Shown piece after piece: positions 27,544 to 36,008 of a stretch of 64,000 nt of DNA; position 1 is the first letter of the stretch; every line of letters begins with the position of its first letter. The translations under genes were made by a program, and so were the position numbers. The notes under the pieces are model-generated. The model did no database searches. It was not told the origin of the DNA and worked only from the letters and a program-made list of their open reading frames with translations. Origin of the DNA: Lachnospiraceae bacterium (GTDB taxonomy: Bacteria > Bacillota > Clostridia > Lachnospirales > Lachnospiraceae); the NCBI GenBank assembly GCA_017634175.1, contig JAGBNY010000032.1, forward strand, positions 1 through 64,000, in the 5' to 3' direction.

Positions 27544-28833
27544 ATGTCTGCATTTGCATTGAATAATGTTTACAATCATTATTTGTCTACTTATGCGCCA
27601 AAATTGACGCGCTACGATACCCACAAGAAAGATGAGCTGAATCAAATATATAGGCGGATAGTGAAGCAAGCCGAAGATTCTCCACTCTATCTGCCGGATT
27701 ACAGCAAGAGAACCCAGGTTTTTGCTGTTGGAATAAAGGAAGATGCAAGGGACTTGAAAAATGCCATTTCCTCCCTGACTTCTGAAAATTCTTCCAGCGT
27801 GTTGGATAAAAAGGTTGCTTATTCAAGCGACGGCGATATCCTGGACGTTGATTACATAGGATCCGATTCCAATGTGGATAGCGGGTTCGATATAGAGATT
27901 CGTTCGCTTGCCTCTCCCCAAGTAAATATCGGGAGGTTTTTGCCAAGCGATGACATGCTCCTTGATACGGACAGCTATTCTTTTGATTTGGAGATCAATG
28001 ATACTGATTACGAATTCCAGTTCACTATAAACGATTCTGATACGAACAGAGCCATACAGGATAAGATTGTACGTCTTATCAATCGTTCTAATATCGGAAT
28101 TTCCGCTTCTATCAAGGATGGAGGCGATGGCTTAAGCGCAATAAGGCTGGAAAGCAATTCAACCGGGGTAAGGAATCCGAGCGGTACTATATTCCAGATA
28201 AGCGACAACGATACCAGTCGCCGTTCTGGGGCTGTATCATATTTTGGACTTGATAGCATTGCCCACGATCCCACAAATGCTGTATTTGTCTTGAATGGGA
28301 CTGAGCGCTCTGCTTATTCGAATTCTTTTACTGTGGACAAGTCTTATGAAGTGACCTTGAAAGGACTTAGTGAAGAAGATTCTCCAGTCCACGTAGGGCT
28401 CAAAGCCGATGTAGAAGCCTTGACCGAGAATATCACGAGTCTCGCAGGTGCTTATAATGATTTCATCAGACGAGCTGCTGAATATACGCAGAATTATCAG
28501 CGAAGCAATAAAATAATGAAAGAAATGGGGGCCTTGGCCAATCACTACAGTTCTTCTCTTGATGCCGTGGGACTTTCAATGAAGACTGACGGGACCATAG
28601 ACGTGGATCAAGACCTGCTTTATCGGTCGGCTGAGGTAGGAGACCCTAAGACGAACCTCGGAGCCGTGCAGAATTTTGCAAATGCCCTGATACGTAAGTC
28701 CAACGAAGTTTCTTTGAATCCCATGGAGTACACTAATCAGGTCATGGTTGCCTATAAGAATCCGGGAAAGAATTTTCCTGATCCCTATAATACCAGCATC
28801 TATACTGGAATGATGTTTTCAAGCTATTGCTAA
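27544..28833 (+). CDS. FliD-like flagellar cap/hook-associated 2 homologue (orphan)
   Basis: 429 residues. It shares the FliD plan but is shorter than the operon FliD (512 residues). A flagellin_IN-type segment (SYEVTLKGLSEEDSPVHVGL) is followed by DVEALTENITSLAGAYNDFI, a FliD_C-like helix entry. The N-terminal 90 residues are helical. It ends in GMMFSSYC, with a terminal Cys, the only one in the protein. The start is certain: AAAGGAGGG seven bases before ATG 27544. It lies alone between the ftsEX operon and sugar genes rather than in the flagellar operon, so it may be a second cap-like or adhesin-like filament-tip protein. Confidence 0.7.
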   Translation: MSAFALNNVYNHYLSTYAPKLTRYDTHKKDELNQIYRRIVKQAEDSPLYLPDYSKRTQVFAVGIKEDARDLKNAISSLTSENSSSVLDKKVAYSSDGDILDVDYIGSDSNVDSGFDIEIRSLASPQVNIGRFLPSDDMLLDTDSYSFDLEINDTDYEFQFTINDSDTNRAIQDKIVRLINRSNIGISASIKDGGDGLSAIRLESNSTGVRNPSGTIFQISDNDTSRRSGAVSYFGLDSIAHDPTNAVFVLNGTERSAYSNSFTVDKSYEVTLKGLSEEDSPVHVGLKADVEALTENITSLAGAYNDFIRRAAEYTQNYQRSNKIMKEMGALANHYSSSLDAVGLSMKTDGTIDVDQDLLYRSAEVGDPKTNLGAVQNFANALIRKSNEVSLNPMEYTNQVMVAYKNPGKNFPDPYNTSIYTGMMFSSYC

Positions 28834-28963
28834 TCGAGCAGGGGAAAAGCGCCCCTTACTCGATCAGCCGATGCGTACATTTGGCATCTGGAGCTGCCAG
28901 AGAAACAAGACCGTCAAACATCCGCTCGTGCTTTTCCCGCGGCCGCTTGACGGACTTATCGCA
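28832..28963. repeat. Structured intergenic repeat element, copy B
   Basis: A 132-base copy of the element at 3816-3948, same orientation. The first hairpin (CGAGCAGGGG with CCCCTTACTCG) and the third (CCGTCAA/TTGACGG with CCGC/GCGG) are kept. The second hairpin is degraded to a shorter TGGCA/TGCCA pairing. The run CCGCTCGTGCTTTTCCCGCGG is identical to copy A. The element starts within the stop codon of the fliD-like gene, and its far end merges into the T-tract of the minus-strand terminator, as copy A also does. Confidence 0.85.
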
Positions 28964-28997
28964 AAAATAAGAGAGCTGCTTCCCCGCAGCTCTCTTT
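28963..28997. terminator. Bidirectional intrinsic terminator
   Basis: Stem GAGAGCTGC/GCAGCTCTC with loop TTCCCC. It is followed by TTTCTT on the plus strand and TTATTTTT on the minus strand. It serves the glf gene (minus) and the fliD-like gene (plus). Confidence 0.85.
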
Positions 28998-28999
28998 CT

Positions 29000-30145
29000 T
29001 CATTCTTTGGAATCCTTAATCGCCTCCAAAATCACGTCATCCATATCATAGTACTTATATTTTCCAAGTCTGCCTCCAAAGTGTACGTTCCTTTGATCTT
29101 TGGCTAATTCTTCATACTCCTTATATAAGGCATTATTCTTGTCGTCATTGATTGGATAGTAGGAGTCCATTCCCAAAGTCCAATTTGCAGGATACTCCCG
29201 AGTGATCACTGTTGTATTTTCTCTGGCTTTGCGCGGCAGAGAACCAAATTCCTCAAAATATTTATGCTCTATTATCCTCGTATAGGGGACTTCATATTCA
29301 GTATAGTTCACTACTGCGTTCCCCTGAAAATCATCTTGAGATAAGACTTCTGTACGAAACTCAAGGCTTCTATACTCAAGGTTGCCGAGTGTGTATTCAA
29401 AATACCTGTCTATAGAGCCCGTATAAACGACCTCGCAGCCCTTCCCACATTCCTCCAATATATCATTCTTGACCTTGCTGAACTCTACTCCCAATCTGAC
29501 TTCTGTCCCATCCAGGATCCTCTCAACCATACCTGTATAACCGCCGATCGGTATTCCCTGGTAAAGATCATTGAAGTAATTATTGTCATAGATAAACCTA
29601 AAAGGCAGTCTCTTTATTATGAAGGAAGGAAGTTCCCTCGCTTCCCTCCCCCACTGCTTTTCGGTATAGCCCTTGACGAGCTTCTCATAGATATCCCTTC
29701 CACCTAAGAGCAAAGCCTGCTCCTCCAGATTCGCCGGATTCTGCCTATCGCCGCCGTTTTTCTCAATCTCCTTCGCAGCTTCCTCAATCTCGGCTTCTAT
29801 CCTTTCCTTGGCCTCAGCAGGTGTCTTGACCCCCCACAAGGCATGAAAAGTGTTCATATTAAAGGGAAGATTATAGACCTCATCCTTATATCTGGCTACC
29901 GGAGAATTCGTATATCTATTAAATTCCGCATAAGTATTCACATATTCCCAGGCTTCCTTAGAATCAGTATGAAAAATATGCGCTCCGTATCTATGTACTT
30001 CTATGCCAAAAATATTCTCTGTATAGGCGTTTCCCGCAATATGATTTCTCTCATCTATCACGAGACATTTTTTCCCCTGCTTTCTTTTTTCATTTGCGAA
30101 AACAGCCCCGTAGAGACCAGCTCCTACTATGAGATAATCGTACAT
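29000..30145 (-). CDS. glf: UDP-galactopyranose mutase
   Basis: 381 residues. It converts UDP-galactopyranose to UDP-galactofuranose using reduced FAD. The N-terminal FAD-binding motif is YLIVGAGLYGAVFANE, followed by RNHIAGNAYTE and the HRYGAHIFHTD active-site segment. RLPFRFIYDNNYF and the FGGRLGKYKYYDMDDVI C-terminus match the family. Length is typical. Its ATG overlaps the stop of the ligase gene (TAATG). The pair implies galactofuranose-containing surface or flagellar glycans. Confidence 0.97.
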   Translation of the reverse strand: MYDYLIVGAGLYGAVFANEKRKQGKKCLVIDERNHIAGNAYTENIFGIEVHRYGAHIFHTDSKEAWEYVNTYAEFNRYTNSPVARYKDEVYNLPFNMNTFHALWGVKTPAEAKERIEAEIEEAAKEIEKNGGDRQNPANLEEQALLLGGRDIYEKLVKGYTEKQWGREARELPSFIIKRLPFRFIYDNNYFNDLYQGIPIGGYTGMVERILDGTEVRLGVEFSKVKNDILEECGKGCEVVYTGSIDRYFEYTLGNLEYRSLEFRTEVLSQDDFQGNAVVNYTEYEVPYTRIIEHKYFEEFGSLPRKARENTTVITREYPANWTLGMDSYYPINDDKNNALYKEYEELAKDQRNVHFGGRLGKYKYYDMDDVILEAIKDSKE

Positions 30146-31791
30146 TATTGGCTGACCTCCCAGATGGGCTCTTTCCCGATCCTACAAAGCGTCTCTCCCG
30201 CTCCAATTATGATGAAGATCATCGGAGTGCAGATAATCTGCTGATAGCAGAAGAAATTATGAGCCATATAGGAACAGATGCAAAGAATTGGCGCAATTGT
30301 CTCAGGGCATTCTTTGGACTTCTTCGCAAATCTGATTATCGCCCCAATAAAGATACCAAGATAGGCAAGTCCCCCTAAAAGGCCTATATTAACAATTTGA
30401 GTGAGCCATTCATTGTGCGCACATGTCAATATAGTATCCTGACCCCAGATCTCGTGCAATTCATCACCATGATATTTGTAGACAGTATTGAAAAATCCAT
30501 CGGGACCTGCACCAAATATGAACCTCATAGGATCGCCAGTAGCTGATTTAATCAAGGAATCTACTGTAATTCTCCAAGAAGAACCTCTAGCATTTCCCCA
30601 AGAATCATCGAACAGCAGGTATTGATTAGTGCTGGATAGATTATCTGGCAGCATCCCCTTAGTATTTATCACTATATAGGCAGTAGTAAGAACTATAACT
30701 GCTGCAAGAAATACAAAATATGCGTTCCTTACAATTTTGAACTTCGAGATGGTAAAACCTTCATTTTTCTCTGCTTTTTTTATTAGATAATAGACTCCGC
30801 AAAGAAAGGCTATGAACAGCCAAAAAATAGGGTGCTGGCTGCCAAAGGTCATGAGACCCGGAAAAGTAATAGCCTTATCAGGCATGGCTATTTGCAGCAA
30901 ACCAACGAGCCGCCATCCCAGAAGTCCTATTATAAGTAGTTCTATAAATCTCTTCATTCTCTTCGTATCTTCGAAGGAGAAATAAAAGAGCGCAGAAATA
31001 GAGGCAACCAGCGCAAAAAGACCGCTGTCCGCATCGTCAGTGATAACCGTCATGAATCCCATTGCCACATAGATAGCGGAAAGAATCCTGATATAATCCT
31101 TTTCGTATTGCCAATAGATGAAGAAGCCTATCGGGAGCATGACACAGACATAGCTGGAGTACCAGGTCGACTGCCCCAGGGTAGAGAGGAATTGGGGGAT
31201 ATAGTATTCATCCAATCCTTCGTACATCCCCAATGGGTCTGACCCAAATCTATTAAGTATGCCGAACAAATAGACCAACGCAGATACACCCATGTAAAGA
31301 GTGAGCATGAGTTCGTCCCATCGCCAGAACCTAGAAACAAAATAATAAATCAAAACAAAGGCGACCTGGGCTTTGAGTCCCATATACCAACCATTATATC
31401 CATCAATTATAGTGTCCTTATATGGAGACAATATTGTAGAAATAAGGCAAAGCGCAAGATAGGCGTAGACAAAAAGATCCAGGATTGAGTTCTTCTTAAA
31501 ATCCCAGTACTCTTTCAAGCCTCCTTTCCTGTATAAATCTACCTGATACCATATAAAAAACGCTACCATGAAAAGCAGAATGCTTGGAAACCAGGGTATA
31601 AAATCGGTCCTTATCGAATAGGACCAGAACTTGAAGAAATTCCATTTGGCTTCCCCCATGTTATAATACCTATTCTCATAATAAAGTGGATAGATAACGA
31701 ACATTAGAAAGAGATAGATTGACACTATCTCTTTCATAAACCTAAGCGAGAGTAACTCCTTGACCCTCGCTGCTCTTTTGATGGTACTCAT
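30145..31791 (-). CDS. O-antigen ligase / polymerase-like membrane protein
   Basis: 548 residues with about 12 membrane segments across the length. A large loop near residues 395-450 contains WGNARGSSWRITVDS, then RFIFGAGPDGFFNTVY and CAHNEWLTQIVNIGLLG, which match the O-antigen ligase (WaaL/Wzy_C) signature. These proteins join or polymerise lipid-linked glycans on the outer membrane face. In Gram-positives the product may be a cell-wall polysaccharide. GGGAG lies seven bases before the ATG. No glycosyltransferases are adjacent, so this is a two-gene set with glf. Confidence 0.88.
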   Translation of the reverse strand: MSTIKRAARVKELLSLRFMKEIVSIYLFLMFVIYPLYYENRYYNMGEAKWNFFKFWSYSIRTDFIPWFPSILLFMVAFFIWYQVDLYRKGGLKEYWDFKKNSILDLFVYAYLALCLISTILSPYKDTIIDGYNGWYMGLKAQVAFVLIYYFVSRFWRWDELMLTLYMGVSALVYLFGILNRFGSDPLGMYEGLDEYYIPQFLSTLGQSTWYSSYVCVMLPIGFFIYWQYEKDYIRILSAIYVAMGFMTVITDDADSGLFALVASISALFYFSFEDTKRMKRFIELLIIGLLGWRLVGLLQIAMPDKAITFPGLMTFGSQHPIFWLFIAFLCGVYYLIKKAEKNEGFTISKFKIVRNAYFVFLAAVIVLTTAYIVINTKGMLPDNLSSTNQYLLFDDSWGNARGSSWRITVDSLIKSATGDPMRFIFGAGPDGFFNTVYKYHGDELHEIWGQDTILTCAHNEWLTQIVNIGLLGGLAYLGIFIGAIIRFAKKSKECPETIAPILCICSYMAHNFFCYQQIICTPMIFIIIGAGETLCRIGKEPIWEVSQ

Positions 31792-31878
31792 CTAAAATCT
31801 CCCTTGCATTTTTTTCCATTGCCATAGGCAACAATCTCGTAATATATCATAAACAAACGCAAACCGCAAATAGCTCAA

Positions 31879-31917
31879 TAAAAAGGGACACTGAGTTATT
31901 CCTCAGTGCCCCCTTCT
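31879..31917 (-). terminator. Terminator of the late flagellar operon
   Basis: On the minus strand GGGGGCACTGAG pairs with CTCAGTGTCCC around a short loop, followed by TTTTTATT. It begins directly after the stop codon of the fliT-like gene. Confidence 0.92.
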
Positions 31918-32397
31918 TCACTTTGTCTTATCCAAGAAAAATGAATCGCCCCTGCCGGCTGCGCTTCTCATATTCATCGAATAAGCACTTGCCGCATTCA
32001 CCGACTTCCTCTTGCCCCCAATGCTCTTACGCTTTTCATCGAAGCACCTCTTAGCCCTGTCCCGATTCATGGCTTCTTCAGCTTGTATCTTGACACTCTT
32101 CTCTGTCACCTCGCTGATGAGTTCCTTCAATCGGAGTATCTCATCCCTATGAGATTCTCGGTTGTTGCTTAGTTCCTCTCTGACATGGGCATATACCTTT
32201 TCAAACCCATTATCAAGCAGATTCAATTTCTCAGCCAATTCACCGATTTCTCTTGCATTTCGATCCAATTCATTCAAATCAGGATTGGGATCAGAAACTA
32301 TCTTTGTTTGCGCCTGATCCAAAATCATGACCTGATCCAAGATGGAATTCTTCTGTTCAAGACTATCGATAAGTATACGGATATAGGTCTCATTCAT
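31918..32397 (-). CDS. FliT-like flagellar export chaperone (putative)
   Basis: 159 residues, almost wholly helical, charged and without cysteine. Residues 1-115 form an antiparallel-helix-like region (ILIDSLEQKNSILDQVMILD, then DLNELDRNAREIGELAEKLN) resembling FlgN/FliT chaperones. The last 45 residues are basic and Ser-rich. Its position after fliD and fliS, as in Bacillus fliD-fliS-fliT, supports FliT, the FliD chaperone, but direct sequence similarity is weak. The ATG at 32395-32397 overlaps the fliS stop (ATGA). A longer reading frame exists upstream but it lies inside fliS. Confidence 0.6.
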   Translation of the reverse strand: MNETYIRILIDSLEQKNSILDQVMILDQAQTKIVSDPNPDLNELDRNAREIGELAEKLNLLDNGFEKVYAHVREELSNNRESHRDEILRLKELISEVTEKSVKIQAEEAMNRDRAKRCFDEKRKSIGGKRKSVNAASAYSMNMRSAAGRGDSFFLDKTK

Positions 32398-32783
32398 CTT
32401 TTCGATGCTGCCCCTCCCTGGGATTTCATCACTTCTACCCATGTGTCTCTCATTGTGCGAAGATGCTCCACACATTCCGATAGTATCTCCGGATCCTTGG
32501 CGATATTGGCCTCCACCATTCTTCGCTCCAAGTAAATATAAACATTATCGAAATCCTTAGCTACAGGATATTTGTGGTTCAAGGTGGAACGGAATTCATT
32601 TATTATCCGCTCCGCCTTCATTATATTCGTATGGGCTCCGCTTAAATTCTTACTTTGAATATCCCTTATTGCAATATTGCAAAATTTGATGCAGCCATCA
32701 TAAAGCATGAGGGTAAGCTCCGCTGGCGATGCGGTCAAGATCTTATTTCTCATGTATTGATTCGTGGCATTGGAAGCTATCAT
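32394..32783 (-). CDS. fliS: Flagellar export chaperone FliS
   Basis: 129 residues, a single four-helix bundle. TASPAELTLMLYDGCIKF is the conserved FliS signature. FliS binds the flagellin C-terminus in the cytoplasm, prevents early polymerisation and hands it to the export gate. In Bacillus it also supports FliW release. It lies 70 bases downstream of fliD in the same operon. Confidence 0.97.
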   Translation of the reverse strand: MIASNATNQYMRNKILTASPAELTLMLYDGCIKFCNIAIRDIQSKNLSGAHTNIMKAERIINEFRSTLNHKYPVAKDFDNVYIYLERRMVEANIAKDPEILSECVEHLRTMRDTWVEVMKSQGGAASKR

Positions 32784-32853
32784 TTATTTTTCTCCTGATG
32801 TAATTTTAGGACTCATTACGAAATAATCAAACATGCGGCCTCGCCGAATTTCC

Positions 32854-34392
32854 TCAGCCTAGCATTGAGGCCAGTGAATTTGTTTGATTCTGCATTTTAG
32901 AAAGAGCAGTCTCCATCTTGGCAAATTGCTCATAGTATTTGTCCTCAAGATCGGACACATATGTCTCTTGCTCTTTAATATCTTTGGTCAGCTTATCGTA
33001 GCTGCTCTGCAAAAGCTTATCATCGTAGAGCTTACCATAGCTCCTGGTGCCCTCAACTCTGGACATCTGCTGCTGAAGGGAATTATAGAGCCCGGATGTA
33101 AGCTGCGAGAAGAATTTCTGCACCAGCTCAGGGTCGCTTCCAATCATCTTCTTCAGCACATCGTCCTTGCTCTTAGTCGTCTCATCATCGGCGTTGCCAT
33201 CGATATGATACATGCCCTTCTCATTATCGCCGGCCTCGAAATAATTCAAGGTATTGATACCGAAATTGGAGAGGGAGTACTGCTTACCATCGATTTCGAT
33301 AGCAGACATCATGGAATTCTTGAAAGAGCTAATAACCTTGTCAAGGTTAGCATCCCGCCTGAGAAGGGCGTCCTTAATCTTGTTCTCCCACTTCTCGACC
33401 TCGTCCTCGCTCATAGCCTCTTTCTCATCATCGGTCAGCATCTTGTACTTACTGGCATCGTCAGCATTGTACTTTGTGTCCATCTCCTTGATGAGCTCAT
33501 TATATTCCTTGAAGAAGCTCTTGATGGTATCATAGATTCCATCCACGTCTGTAGATGTGGTCAGGGTGGAGACTACAGAATTGCCACTTGCATCTTTATC
33601 TGAGAGCTTATTCACAGATATGGAAAGACCGTTTATATCAAAGGTATTGGTCTTTGATGTAAATTTCGCTCCATTCAGAGTAATTTCAGCATCTTTTCCA
33701 TCTCTTTTTACGGCATCAGCACTTGTAAGCCCAAGTCCATTAAGAAGAGACTGGGTCTTATTATCCGTTGTACTGCCAATAGTAAAGTTTGCCGCCAATC
33801 CACTTTCCTTGGAACTTATAAAGAATCTCTTCTGATTAGCATCAAAGCTAGCATTCAAGCCCTGATCCGCAAAGGCCTTTGCGACCTGAGCCATGGTCAT
33901 ATCGGCTTTTAGCTCCACACTCTTATCTTCTCCGCCGACTTTAAGAGAAATAGTCTTAGATGCCCCCCCTTCTTCCATAAGCCCCAAATCGCTTATCTTG
34001 GTGCTGCTGGTGACATCTATGCTTGTTCCATCCTGCTTTTTTGTAATTTGACCACCCGTTAAGTATCCGCTCTTTGCGAGTGCTTCGACTGTTAGTTCCT
34101 GAGTCCCAAGCACGGCATTAGATGACGCCTTCACTGTAGCCAGGCTCGTATCGGAGAGTACTGACTTTTTGGCGCTATAAGTAGCAGTCATCCTGACATC
34201 CGAGAGCTTCCCAGTATAGAAACTATACAGCTTGGAATTCATTGTTTTCCAAGCCTCCTGCTTCCATTCTACCTTCTTTTGTTCGCCCTGCAATTTCGTG
34301 GTCTTATATCTCTGTGCCGATATCAGCCCCTCTACAATGGATTGCGTATCCATGCCAGAGGCAAGGCCAGTCATTCTAAGTAAATCAGACAT
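32854..34392 (-). CDS. fliD: Flagellar filament cap protein FliD
   Basis: 512 residues. The N-terminus (LLRMTGLASGMDTQSIVEGL) and the first 100 residues match FliD_N. The C-terminal part from about residue 255 (KSFFKEYNELIKEMDTKYN, then LYNSLQQQMSRVEG) matches FliD_C. A coiled-coil-like stretch near the end (KDIKEQETYVSDLEDKYYEQ) forms the D0 helices. FliD pentamers cap the growing filament and fold incoming flagellin. AAGGGGG precedes the ATG. Length is normal for Firmicutes. Confidence 0.97.
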   Translation of the reverse strand: MSDLLRMTGLASGMDTQSIVEGLISAQRYKTTKLQGEQKKVEWKQEAWKTMNSKLYSFYTGKLSDVRMTATYSAKKSVLSDTSLATVKASSNAVLGTQELTVEALAKSGYLTGGQITKKQDGTSIDVTSSTKISDLGLMEEGGASKTISLKVGGEDKSVELKADMTMAQVAKAFADQGLNASFDANQKRFFISSKESGLAANFTIGSTTDNKTQSLLNGLGLTSADAVKRDGKDAEITLNGAKFTSKTNTFDINGLSISVNKLSDKDASGNSVVSTLTTSTDVDGIYDTIKSFFKEYNELIKEMDTKYNADDASKYKMLTDDEKEAMSEDEVEKWENKIKDALLRRDANLDKVISSFKNSMMSAIEIDGKQYSLSNFGINTLNYFEAGDNEKGMYHIDGNADDETTKSKDDVLKKMIGSDPELVQKFFSQLTSGLYNSLQQQMSRVEGTRSYGKLYDDKLLQSSYDKLTKDIKEQETYVSDLEDKYYEQFAKMETALSKMQNQTNSLASMLG

Positions 34393-34403
34393 ATCTATCC
34401 CCC

Positions 34404-34967
34404 TTACTTCTTTTCATCAACTAAGATCCCCGCAGCCTCCCATAACTTCGCTATCATGTCCAAAGTCTTTTCAGGCGGAATCTCCTTGATTACCTTCTTA
34501 TTTTCTTTATCTACAATTTTGATTGTTACCCGATTTGTGTCCTCATGAATGCCGAAGATAGCCTCATGATTCGCAAGCATCTTCTTATTTAATTCTTCGA
34601 TCGCCTTCCTGATCTCATTATTTGCCGACTTGCTTTCCTTGGCTCCTGAAGCAGTCACAACCAAATCATCATAATACTCATTCTGTGCCTGAACCGGCAT
34701 GGCATCGCCACTCACGCTCATCGCTGTAGGTGTCAGCATGGATGCCTGCATAGCGTTTGTCTTCACTTCATCCTTAACACTCCGTTCAATCTCAGGCATA
34801 TCAGCCTGATTATTTTTTACGTCATTTCCTCTAGTATCTTCCTTTTCTGCAATCTGAGGACTCTCTTCTGCTGATTGCTTTAGAGCTAGAGGAGATCCCG
34901 GAGTATTTGGTCCATTGCGAGCGGGCACAGAATAACCTGCATTATTTATGCCACCTATTGCATTCAA
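34404..34967 (-). CDS. flaG: FlaG family protein
   Basis: 187 residues. Residues 1-100 are polar and low-complexity. The C-terminal 85 residues match the FlaG domain: EELNKKMLANHEAIFGIHED, then NRVTIKIVDKENKKVIKEIP and PEKTLDMIAKLWEAAGILVD. FlaG affects filament length and sits next to fliD in many bacteria. The start is a TTG (34965-34967), eight bases after AAGGAGG. A GTG nine bases earlier overlaps the ribosome site and cannot be the start. It is followed 11 bases later by fliD. Confidence 0.9.
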   Translation of the reverse strand: MNAIGGINNAGYSVPARNGPNTPGSPLALKQSAEESPQIAEKEDTRGNDVKNNQADMPEIERSVKDEVKTNAMQASMLTPTAMSVSGDAMPVQAQNEYYDDLVVTASGAKESKSANNEIRKAIEELNKKMLANHEAIFGIHEDTNRVTIKIVDKENKKVIKEIPPEKTLDMIAKLWEAAGILVDEKK

Positions 34968-35215
34968 ATTCTCCACCTCCTTGTGTGCTGCATAGAGTCC
35001 ATATTATGCGACTCAATGCCATAGATTCCTTTCCTCTTTGAGAACTTCAGTTTTCCACACAGAAAACAGCAGGCAAAAGCTGGATTTTGGGGACAAAAAC
35101 CCTTTTGCCTAAACTTTTCTTATACTTATATCGGTCAAAAACCTAAAATAAAGTAGTTTAAAAAACTCAACCCTAAGAATCGAAGCGAGCTTCCTTCAAC
35201 CCCTTAATCCTAAAG
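34968..35215 (-). promoter_or_regulatory. flaG leader with GGA motifs and a sigma28-like -10
   Basis: A 248-base gap between csrA and flaG. The minus strand has ACCGATAT at 35128-35135, close to the sigma28 -10 GCCGATAA, but no TAAA at the right distance. Six GGA triplets fall within 85 bases (positions 34972, 34978, 34998, 35027, 35032, 35054), one at a small hairpin GAGTC-N10-GACTC (34995-35014) and one in the ribosome site. CsrA binds GGA in such contexts. Both readings are tentative. Confidence 0.35.
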
Positions 35216-35431
35216 CTAGAATATTTTTTTTAAGGCTTCCATCCCCTCCATCGACACTGCATTTTTATTTGACTCATGTATCTCATCGTAAATCTCTTTT
35301 CGGTAAATGGGTACCTCTTTCGGGGCTGCGACTCCCAGTTTTACCTGATCGCCCCTGATATCCAGGATTGTCACCTCGATATTATTATTGACAACAAGGG
35401 ATTCGCCCTTTTTTCTGGATAAAGTAAGCAT
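35216..35431 (-). CDS. csrA: Carbon storage / translation regulator CsrA
   Basis: 71 residues. [14 protein letters not shown] and [21 protein letters not shown] are diagnostic, with the RNA-binding residues near both ends of the beta sheet ([15 protein letters not shown]). CsrA blocks ribosome access on target mRNAs by binding GGA in hairpins; in Bacillus the target is flagellin mRNA and FliW is its antagonist. It overlaps fliW by one base (TAATG) and has AAAGGAGGG upstream. Confidence 0.98.
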   Translation of the reverse strand: MLTLSRKKGESLVVNNNIEVTILDIRGDQVKLGVAAPKEVPIYRKEIYDEIHESNKNAVSMEGMEALKKIF

Positions 35432-35916
35432 TAATTCCCTCCTTTCCCTGCCGATTTCTCAGCCTCTCTCTTCGCCTTGGAAAGAATTTCGTAAACAGGG
35501 AATTTTATAGGACAGTCGTCATCATCCAAAATGACCTGTGCCGCCATCCTTGTGGAGACATTCACTATTATCGGGGCCATCAAGTTCACGGAGAGCTTCT
35601 CAATTTCATGTGGCACAGTCATTGTGACCAAACATAGGGTCTCATCGGGATCCAGCTTCCCTATAGGTTTCAATATCTCGTCCTCCACCACGGGATTATA
35701 ATCGGGCTTTACCAAGAGCGGATCTATGACCGGCATTGCGAACGCCGGTTCATCCATAGATACTAGAAAGCTCAGGGTACTTCCATCAGTCTTCTCTGAG
35801 TCATGGATAAGGGCAAATTTTTTTAAGTCAGTAAACCCCACGATTCCCGCGGGGAATGTAATGATCTTCTCATCGTCTACTGTGATGTCTCCAAAAATTT
35901 TTGTTTTTACCTGCAT
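35431..35916 (-). CDS. fliW: Flagellar assembly factor FliW
   Basis: 161 residues of the FliW beta-barrel. [20 protein letters not shown] and [14 protein letters not shown] are the family signature; [20 protein letters not shown] is the C-terminal motif. FliW binds CsrA or flagellin in turn, coupling flagellin level to its translation. GGGAGG precedes the ATG. The gene order fliW-csrA inside a flagellar operon is the same as in Bacillus. Confidence 0.98.
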   Translation of the reverse strand: MQVKTKIFGDITVDDEKIITFPAGIVGFTDLKKFALIHDSEKTDGSTLSFLVSMDEPAFAMPVIDPLLVKPDYNPVVEDEILKPIGKLDPDETLCLVTMTVPHEIEKLSVNLMAPIIVNVSTRMAAQVILDDDDCPIKFPVYEILSKAKREAEKSAGKGGN

Positions 35917-35968
35917 GATAACCTCCCTTTAGACCCTTTATGTGTACTCTTGTCTCTGTATTCAAATA

Positions 35969-36000
35969 CTGCCGAAGTCCGCTAATCGGGACTTCGGCAG
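35969..36000 (-). other. Stable hairpin between flgL and fliW
   Basis: Perfect 12-base arms CTGCCGAAGTCC/GGACTTCGGCAG with an eight-base loop, 9 bases after the flgL stop. On the minus strand it is followed by TATTTGAA, not a clear T-tract. It may be a partial terminator or an RNA-processing/stability element setting the fliW-csrA level relative to flgK/flgL. Confidence 0.65.
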
Positions 36001-36008
36001 GCATATCA

